Shown: positions 56,405-64,000 of the stretch, piece by piece
How the letters are laid out: each line of letters begins with the position of its first letter
Position numbering within the stretch: the first letter of the stretch is position 1
Source: Cephalopachus bancanus
Taxonomy: Eukaryota > Chordata > Mammalia > Primates > Tarsiidae
Direction of reading: 5' to 3'
Length of the DNA: 64,000 nt
Assembly: GCA_027257055.1 (NCBI GenBank)
Contig: JAPVLO010000138.1
Span: forward strand, 2,728,001 to 2,792,000
Made by a program: the position numbers and the translations under genes
Notes under the pieces: model-generated
Database searches by the model: none
What the model saw: the letters and a program-made list of their open reading frames with translations, nothing else
Told to the model about the DNA's origin: nothing

Positions 56405-56605
56405 ACTGGCCATGAGCATAGGCTCTCTGGTCAATACCTTCTTGATCCCTTGCTCACTTCCTTTAAACTCATAGTTTTATGTGTAAAATGGGGAGAATAA
56501 AAGTACTTACTTCATGAAAGGTAAATCATGAAGATGAAATAAGATAATGAGATTAAAGTGTTCAACATAGTACTTAGTATAAAATAAGCACTCAAGAAAT
56601 GTGAG
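56405..56605 (+). mobile_element. MIR SINE
   Basis: GAGCATAGGCTCTCTGGTCA, then ATGTGTAAAATGGGGAGAAT, GAAGATGAAATAAGATAATG, CATAGTACTTAGTATAAAAT and AAGCACTCAAGAAATGTG give MIR order. Confidence 0.65.
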
Positions 56606-56634
56606 CATCTATACTATTATTTTAGGAAAAACAA

Positions 56635-57030
56635 GAGGTACTGTAGTTTGGATGTTTGTCCCCTCCAATTCTCACGTTGAAATTAGATCCCAAATGTTAG
56701 AGGTGGAGCCTAATGGGAAGTGTTTGGGTCATAGGGGCAGATCCCTTATGATTAGACTAATGCCTTCCCTAGGGGATAGTGAGTTCTCACTCTTAGTTCT
56801 TCTGGGAGCTGGTTGTTAAAAAGAGCCTGAACCGCCACCACTCTCCCTTGCTTCCTCTCTCACCATGTGATCTCTGCACATGCCTTCTGCCATGAGTGAA
56901 AGCAGTCTGAGACCCTCACCATGTACCCAGTCTGAAATCTACCAACCAGTAGAACTATAAGCTAAATAAACTTTTTAAAAGAATTATCCAGACTCTGGGA
57001 TTCCTTTATAGCAACACTAAACAGACCAAG
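56635..57030 (+). mobile_element. MaLR-type (ERVL-MaLR) solo LTR
   Basis: Typical mammalian MaLR LTR layout: TGTAGTTTGGATGTTTGTCC at the 5' end, CACGTTGAAATTAGATCCCA, GAGGTGGAGCCTAATGGGAA, a CTCTCACCATGTGATC / CTTCTGCCATGAGTGAAAGC part, the polyadenylation signal region CTAAATAAACTTTTTAAAAG and an AACACTAAACAGACCAAGA end. The closest group is MLT1/MST; the subfamily is not resolved. No internal sequence. Confidence 0.8.
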
Positions 57031-57598
57031 ATAGGAGATATATAAATATGTTTATAAAATTGTGAATGACTAAATTCAAAAAACAAAAAAGATTCATATT
57101 TTTTGTCTTACCACCTGCCATTCCCCAATTATAATGGAAGACTATATTTCATTTTTAGATTTTAGGTTGTTCAAAGAGCACTTTGAGGTTGCTAAAACAC
57201 AAAGATCTAATTTTATCAATTTAAGCATAGAGAACATTTTTTTCCCTCCAAATTAGGACAAGTTTTCTGACTAAGAAGATTTGAAGTTGAAAAAAATTTC
57301 ATATGTCAGGGTTTGAGATGGTATAAGGAAAATGCTATGTAGTGTAAAATTCCTTTGAAAACAAGGCTATTTTGTCTGATTTTCTAGCCTATAGAAAAAT
57401 TGGTTATTTCCTTTAAATGAGCTATGTTTGATAATTTGACATTTGCCATTTTATGATTTAATGACTGGAAAACTATTGTGCTCAGTAATTGCAAACCTGC
57501 TGAGTCTGATAAATGAAATTCTGATATGAAAATGAGATGAATACTTTAACTGATTTAGATATGAGTTTAACTCACAAGTCATTCACCAGACACTTCTT
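57031..57598. other. No recognisable feature
   Basis: AT-rich spacer. Confidence 0.4.
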
Positions 57599-57914
57599 GA
57601 AAATAAAATTTGGGGACAGGTACAGTGGCTCATGCCTGTAATTCTAGCACTTTGGAAAGGGAAGGGGAGAGGACTGCCTGAGCCCGGGGTTCAAGAACAG
57701 CCTGGACAACTTGTCAAGACCTTGTCTCTACAATAAATAAGAAAATTGGCCATAGCATTTGCCTGTAGTTCCAGCTACTTGGGAGGCTGAGACGGAGGGA
57801 TTGCCTGAGTCTAGTAGGTAGAGGCTGCAGTAGCAGTGATTGTACCATTGCATTCCAAGTGGAAGACAAAGTGAGACTCCGACTCAAAAAAAAAGAAAGA
57901 AAATATAATTTGGA
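57599..57914 (+). mobile_element. Alu, full length, older, with target duplication
   Basis: Element at 57613-57899, starting GGGGACAGGTACAGTGGCTC. AAAATAAAATTTGG and AAAATATAATTTGG are the duplicated target. CpGs are mostly lost. The 90-codon frame starting in its tail (57859) is not a gene. Confidence 0.92.
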
Positions 57915-59190
57915 TTTAATTAAAGTAATAACATATCTTAAATGTCATATACTTTATACATTTTTTCCTGTTATCAAATTGTCAAAAGATAACCACAACA
58001 AAAGTTATCTTAGGATTTTAATGGGAAGTTTAGAACCCTGTGTTACGTATACTTGTGTACCCATATATATGCCTTGTGTGTACCCAGGTCAAATAATCAT
58101 AGCTAATACCTATGCAGTGTGCTTCTTTTAAAGAGTTGTGTCATTCAAGTCGGTAATCCATAGTCTGCACCTCATTGATGAAGGATTTGCCCTTTGTGGC
58201 ATCTGAAGAAAACAAAAATAATTCAAGATGACATTCAGTACATTAGCACACTTGGATAAAATGTACTCCTATTTTTAAATATATACTTTCGTACTTAGCC
58301 TCAAAAATATATTTAAGGGATAATTCCTTATAACTTTTCAGTGTTTAGAAAACTTTCATATCTATTATAAATCTTAGCAATCCTTTGAAGAATGAGAAAC
58401 AGGTAATTCTAGAGTCTGGGGTTTTTGAGAGGTTTAGTAAACAATTCAGAGGGAAGAGACAAATCTTTACTGAAGAATCCCAAATAGTATCTGGAGATTT
58501 CTATCCCCTCCAAAAGTGACGCTTAGAGCCCAAGCTCCTTTCTTTGAGTGTGAGCTGAACTTCAAATAGAATATTAATAGGGAAAAATAGTTACTGTACA
58601 GTATATATTCTAACAGTTCATAAAATTTGTCACAGGTAAGTTATGGGTTAATAACACTGGAACCAAAAAAGACAGGTGGGGAAGCAAGAAACACTGGCAG
58701 GTGGTGTGATGAGTAAGTGATTTATAGTAGTAATGAATTGAAGTTCTTCCAAAAGATGTATTTGTAAGAACAGTGCTTTAAAAATGCCATCCATAAAATT
58801 TTTTTAAATGCCATCTATATTGCTAAATTAGAAATATTTTTAAAAATAAACTGGGAAAGAGAAACAGTTATGAATCATTGCTTTTCTCCACTTTGGGACA
58901 ATGACATTGCTAGGAACAACAGATGGCCTACTTGTCTCTGAATGCTGATGTCTCCCAAGATGGCTCGGCTGACACCCCTCGGACTATTTACCAGTCAATC
59001 TATTCCACTCCAGGGAAATTACCTTAAAAAGGCTTCACCTGTTCAATGCTTATACTAATAGTCACAACCACAGCTTGGGCATCTTCCTGAAGAGTGGGAA
59101 AAGACCTGGAACATAATCAGGCCTCAGGGCAGGGGCCGCGGCCCAGCTACCATTTGTCTGAATGCCTAATGTGTGCCAAGCACTGTGCTA
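57915..59190. other. No recognisable feature
   Basis: AT-rich, about 1.3 kb. CCCAAGATGGCTCGGCTGAC at 58955-58974 is a short GC-richer patch of unknown origin. Confidence 0.4.
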
Positions 59191-59194
59191 TAAA

Positions 59195-60605
59195 AGCAAA
59201 ACTAAATAAATGAGACAACATCAAAATAAAAAGCAAAGGAAACAATCAACAAAGTGAAAAGGTCACCTACAGATTGGGGAAAAAATATTTGCAAACAATA
59301 TATCTGATAAGGGATCAATATCCAAAATTTATAAAGAATACATAGGATAACTTAATAAAAACAAAATATAACCCAATTTAAAAATGGACAAAGGACTTGA
59401 ACAGACATTTTCCCAAAGATGACAAAAACAACCAACAGGTATGTGAAAAGATGCTTGCATCACTAATCATCAGGAAATTGCAAATCAAAACCACTATGGG
59501 AGATTACCTCACACCCATTAGGATGGCTATTAATTATCAAAAAGAAAAGAGCTAAGTATTGGTGAGGGCGTGGAAATAGGAAACCCTTGTACACTGTTGG
59601 TGAGAATGTAGCTTAGTACAGCTGTTATGAAAAACAGTGTGGAAGTTCTTCAAAAAGTTGAAAATAGAAATACTATTTTACCCACCAAATCTCTCTCCTG
59701 GTTATTTCAAAGGAAATAAAATTGACACCTTGTAAAGATATTGCACTCCCTTGTTTATTGCAGCATTATTCACAGTAGCCAAGATACGGAAACAATCTTG
59801 GTGCCCATCAATGGACAAATGGACACAGAAACTGTGAAAAATACACAATGAAATATTATTCAGTCTTAAAAAAGAATGAGATTCTGCCATTTGCCACAAC
59901 ATGGATGGACCTGGACAACATTGTGCTCAGTGAAACAAGTCAAACACACAAGAAAGAAAAGTGTCGAAGGGTATGACTTATATGTGAAATCTTTAAAAAA
60001 AAAGTCAAATACACAGAAAAAGAAAATAAAACAGTGATTATGATGGATGTGAGGGCAGCAAATAGGGAGATATAGGTCAAAGAATACAAAGTAGCAGATA
60101 TATAGGATTAACAAGTCTAAAGCTCTAATGTACAATAGAGGACTGTAGTGAACAATAGTGTATTATATGAACAATTTTTGCTAAATGATCAGATTGTAAC
60201 TGTTCTTGCCACAGTAGAAAAAAAAATGAGTAACTCTGTGAGATGATAAACATGTTAATTTTTTCACTATGATACTCATTTTGTCATAGATATGGGGTGC
60301 CAAAAAGCGTACACACATTTTAAGAGATGTTATCCATGTAATACTTTTGCAAGTTGAATTAAATTGCCATAACAATGTGTAGTATAGCGTTTGCTCAATC
60401 ATGCTTCCACCATTTTCTTTGATTGTCCTCCCTGTAAAATGCTGACACTAGCATTCATTTGATTAATGCCATCTTTTGAGCAAGCATCATACTTAAAATG
60501 TGTAAATTTTACATGTATGCTACTCCCCCTTTATATGTATCTCATGACATCATGTTGAATACCTTAAATATACATAATAACATTTATTTTAAAAAATTAA
60601 TATTA
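59195..60605 (+). mobile_element. Old L1 (L1MA-like) 3' third, split by a MITE
   Basis: ORF2 remnant, plus strand: GTGAAAAGGTCACCTACAGA, AAATGGACAAAGGACTTGAA, ATTGCAAATCAAAACCACTA, GGTGAGGGCGTGGAAATAGG, CATTATTCACAGTAGCCAAG and the coding words FATTWMDL. The UTR follows, with GTGAGATGATAAACATGTTA, then the MITE (60293-60531), then CATCATGTTGAATACCTTAA and the end near 60605. No open frame over the catalytic part. Confidence 0.88.
60293..60531 (-). mobile_element. MITE (Tc1/mariner-like), copy 2
   Basis: 239 bp flanked by TA (60291-60292, 60532-60533) within an L1 3' UTR whose two halves are continuous without it. Ends TGGGGTGCCAAAAAGCGTAC and GCTACTCCCCCTT; inner repeats ACACATTTTAAG and CTTAAAATGTGT. 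Reverse complement of copy 1 at 50376, including TTTGATTAATGCCATCTTTT. No transposase. Confidence 0.82.
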
Positions 60606-61480
60606 CTGTAGAATTGAAGAAAGTAAGTATAACTTAATCTTTTGGACTCTAAGTAAGATGAAAAATATTCTTAGCACCAAAATTATAATTTTAAAATTCG
60701 ATCTGTTTTTCACTTTCTGGGACATATTTACTTTAGAATATCCTTGTGTAGAAACAGTTTGTTTGTTTGAAAAGAATGTGGAAAACCTCTATTTCCATGA
60801 AATTAACGAGTATTGTCTAAATTAGTTTGTCTGTGTTGGCTCATAATATCGGTGAATGTTTACTATCATAATTTTAATTAAGCAAAGGATTCGTGTTGTG
60901 CCTTTAGATTTCCAAGTTTTTATTTCTATGACAACACTGAACACTCTCTAAGGTGAATTTTAATCAAAATTGTTAAGTGTATAGTACTATGACAGAGAGA
61001 AATCTTTATGATTGCAATGCTGCTGAAATTGACAAAGGCACAAAGCCTTCATAGAATGAGAAAAACTTAACAAATTCTCTAAAATTTAATTAAGCTGAAA
61101 TTTCCACTTTTAGAATACTCCATCATGGTAACTGATATTTTTCTTCAAGCTTTTCCTCAAATTACAGTTTTACTTTTTTGATTATTAAATCAACATAATG
61201 TTGTTGGTATAAAAATATGATTGCTATAGTGATGTATAAATAAGACTGCAAAAGTCCTATATAGTTCAACTCCAGAGAAATAACCATTGTTAATCTGTTT
61301 GATCCAATATTCAGGTTATTTATTTCTGTTAGCTAAATCTCTCAATACACGAACGGTGTGTGTATCATTTTTTATAATTCCCCCACTTAAAATAACTTCT
61401 TCAATCGACAGACCACATTATCATTTCAACCTTGTCAGACAAGATGGCTTATTCGATTTTGTCTGAAAATAAAGACTACT
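60606..61480. other. No recognisable feature
   Basis: AT-rich; no gene. Confidence 0.4.
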
Positions 61481-61484
61481 AAAT

Positions 61485-61705
61485 TTTTAAAGAGACAAAG
61501 TCTTGTTCTGCTGCCCAAGTCGGAATGCAGTAGCGTGATCATAACTCACTGTACCCTTGAAGGCCTAGGCTCAAGCAATTCTTCCACCTCAGTCTCCCAA
61601 GCTGCTGAGACTACAGACACCATAGTGGCTAGCTCTTTCTTTTTTTTTTTACATGGAGTCTGGCTATGTTGCCCAGTCTGAACTTGAACGCCTAGCCCTC
61701 AAAAA
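61485..61705 (-). mobile_element. Very old Alu, decayed
   Basis: Right arm remnant: GAGACAAAGTCTTGTTCTGC, TCACTGTACCCTTGAAGGCC, CTCAAGCAATTCTTCCACCT. Then a T run and a left-arm piece, GGCTATGTTGCCCAGTCTGA. Much more diverged than every other Alu here, of the AluJ/early-monomer age class. Confidence 0.8.
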
Positions 61706-61869
61706 TCATTTTAAATTTTTTAATGAATATGATGGTCCCAAGAAAATATAAGTTTATTAATTGTGAGCTTATTAACCCACGTCGGTTCTAAAGATTTTGA
61801 CATCAACTTAATAGTACCCACTGTGGCATATGGAATCTTTCGTGATCTGATGACACCAATTTTTACCAC

Positions 61870-62215
61870 CCTCAATTCCTATTGCCTCTCTCTTCATTAC
61901 CTCCCCTTGAAAACACACATGTGATCTTTCCCAGAAGTAATAATTTCACTTTTTCCACTCTTCATGTTCTTTCACACGTCTACATATATCATTTCTTCTC
62001 TTTCATTCTATCTTCTTGCACTATCATGAAACTCTTACCTAGACTCCCTACAGGAAATTTTCCCTGTCTATCCGCAACCAATTTTGTGATACATATAATT
62101 TTATGCAGCCTGATTATGATACTTATCTCAGTATGTTATAATTGGATTATAGGCATGTCTCTCCAACACTGTAAACCTGGCATAGATTAAGTGCTCAGTA
62201 ATTAGTTAATGAATG
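61870..62215 (+). mobile_element. L2 LINE 3' region
   Basis: Pyrimidine-rich coding remnants (CCCAGAAGTAATAATTTCAC), then GTAAACCTGGCATAGATTAA, GTGCTCAGTAATTAGTTAAT and the terminal GAATGAATGA repeat. The 102-codon frame inside is not a gene. Confidence 0.5.
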
Positions 62216-62284
62216 AATGAGTAGATGGATAGATCCAAGGATGGATGATAGGTGAATGGCTGGATGGATAAGCAGGTGGGTGAA
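62203..62284. repeat. (GGAT/GAAT)n microsatellite
   Basis: GAATGAATGAGTAGATGGAT and GGATGGATGATAGGTGAATG-type tetranucleotide run, apparently expanded from the L2 terminus. Confidence 0.88.
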
Positions 62285-62559
62285 AAATAAATGCATGTCT
62301 TCCCAGCCTCACTTCCTCTGGCCTTCCTTAACTTGCATGACCTCCTCCACATCTGTGCTTTCTATGGCCACTTAAAAAAAAGAAAAACAGATGCATGTGT
62401 GACAAGATGAGTAGTTGGATGGGTGTACATAAGACAGAGCAGAACTCCCTTTAAATTATTACCTGGGAGCAAGAGAGGCCAAAAATAAAATAAGCGGCGA
62501 AATGACAATCCCGTGTGATGAGAGCCCTGAGAGAGATGATTCCAGATCTGTGTCAGGTG

Positions 62560-62720
62560 AGTTATTTGTGCAATTTTACCGATGTAGGGTGGTAGAACCT
62601 AGAATTCATCTTGAGTCTTCTAGGCCTAGGCTTGTCTTTTGCAGATACAGAAAATAGGGCCCAGAGACGTGAAATCTCTTGCGGCCTTAGGTAAGTCACT
62701 TAGCCTTTAAAATATTCAGC
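62560..62720 (-). mobile_element. Possible MIR/L2 relic
   Basis: GATACAGAAAATAGGGCCCA, then GCGGCCTTAGGTAAGTCACT, TAGCCTTTAAAATATTC has mixed MIR-like landmarks. Weak; strand uncertain. Confidence 0.3.
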
Positions 62721-64000
62721 TCATCCTGATGCTTTTTTTATTGGCACAGAGAGAAAGGGTAGGAATAAATTGGCATATGTCATAAAACTAAATCTTAATT
62801 CATGCCTCAAGAGATTAAGGTATAATGTCGTTGCAATATTGCAATATGCAGTTCTTCTCTAGTATTCTAGTTTTTATTGGAACAAAATTATATAAGAGAT
62901 AAATTTAAAAATGTTAAAAATGTAAAATAAGTGCCTACCATATAGTAGACTATCTGATATAACTAGTTAAATACAGTAGCTGACCTCCATTTTTTTTTCC
63001 CTGAGGGCTATTTCTTTTTACCCGCTTTTAATGCTTTTGTTTTACATAAATATAATGTTTTTATTCATTCCTCTGACTTAGTTATTTGCCTATTGACATT
63101 ACTTTTGTAAGAAATGTTGCTTATTAATAGCTCAGGGAAATTCAAATTATATTTTTAAATAGATGTTTGGATGTTGAAAGCCTGATTTGGAAGTTATTTG
63201 GAATGTGACAAAACATTTACTTTTGTATGTTTTTTTCTACCTGAGAAACAGTCAGTCTCTTTACAAGGAAACTATTTCCCTTTTTGTCCTGAAATTGTAA
63301 TGAGATTCTGCTAAGAAAAAGAAAATTGGAATATATTAACATGCTCCAGGAAGTGAGCACTGACATTAAATTTTCTGTGGAAGAACTAATTTTTATCTTC
63401 TAAGGCCTTCCTTCAGTCTGATAAACTTTTCATTTCTTAAAATTAGCAAAAATAAATATTGTCCTTTGACAATGTTGCTCAAGCTAAATAGTGTATTAAG
63501 AAAACCAAAACAACTTGTTTTCTTAGTCTCAGACAGAAAGGGGAAAATGTTCACAGTATTTTTATGTCATCCATATAGTTAATATATTAACACCAGGGTA
63601 TATTTTAGGTTCACGTTTCTTTAAGCACAATAAATGCTACCAGAATTCTTTTGTTAATATAGCTTTTAAAAAAATATCCACATTTACCTCTTCTTAGTAG
63701 CCAGTCTTTTAATTTTTGTTTTACTTGTCATAACATGGAAGCCAACTGAATATTTTTTGATTAACACAGGACTTACTTTTATATGTTTATAAAAATTAAA
63801 GCTTATGTAGGAAGGCTAAATCATTTTATAATTCTCTATAATATGCATTTTAATCTTCAAAAGCCTAATACGGATATTTGGATTAAGACAGTATATCATT
63901 TTTAGGTGCAGGAAATGCTTCATTGAATCAAAGAATGAAAACTACTATCCACACGGACTCCACACACATGCAGAAAGACAGGCACAAAGCAAAATAATTG
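62721..64000. other. No recognisable feature
   Basis: AT-rich to the end of the window. No gene, RNA gene or named repeat seen. Confidence 0.4.

Noticed and set aside
1..64000. CRISPR array, bacterial operon, phage or plasmid content
   Set aside because: Alu, L1, L2, MIR and MaLR content is plainly mammalian; no regularly spaced repeats, ribosome-binding sites or prokaryotic gene layout.

Overview
This is nuclear DNA of a primate, most likely a strepsirrhine (lemur or loris group). It is AT-rich, has no protein-coding gene that I can recognise, and is packed with interspersed repeats. The organism call rests on about 20 dimeric Alu elements (primate-specific, 7SL-derived). Most share positions unlike human AluJ/S/Y, for example GGTGGCTCAGCCTGTAATCC at the 5' end and GAGACTCCAACTC before the tail. 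The younger L1 copies share a 3' end (GTGGGGTACAATTCAGG on the plus strand) that is also not the human L1PA type. The species cannot be fixed from the sequence alone.

Layout. 0-4.3 kb: old L1 tail, an endogenous-retrovirus-like LTR (minus), an L2 fragment and a (CA)n tract. 4.3-11.7 kb: an Alu, a small GC-rich island with an open frame of unknown meaning, two lineage-type L1 3' ends (minus) carrying the ORF2 C-terminus, a mariner remnant, a truncated Alu and an L2. 12.9-21.3 kb: MIR and L2, a poly(A)-tailed retrocopy of LTR sequence, a ~330 bp direct duplication that carries the same Alu insertion, four Alus in alternating orientation, MER5-like and hAT-like DNA transposon fossils, and a second GC-rich island. 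22.9-25.9 kb: a ~3 kb half-L1 (HAL1-like) element with a 5' region, a broken ORF1 and the lineage-type L1 3' end, but no ORF2 body. 26-49 kb: mostly old L1 and L2/MIR relics with six full-length Alus in plus orientation, two adjacent minus Alus and long CT/purine tracts. 49.5-51.7 kb: an older HAL1/L1 relic split by a short TA-flanked MITE. 54-57 kb: short L1 3' tips, an Alu, MIR and a MaLR LTR. 59.2-60.6 kb: an old L1 split by a second, oppositely oriented copy of the same MITE. 61-64 kb: an old Alu, L2 and a GGAT-type microsatellite.

There is no operon or gene pathway here. The 'system' visible is parasitic. L1 supplies retrotransposition machinery that can mobilise Alus (target-site duplications are visible around many), the half-L1 and, apparently, an LTR-derived transcript. 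DNA transposons (mariner/MITE, hAT) form a separate layer. The window could be intergenic or lie inside a large intron; the sequence does not decide. All short ORFs look like chance or repeat-derived frames.
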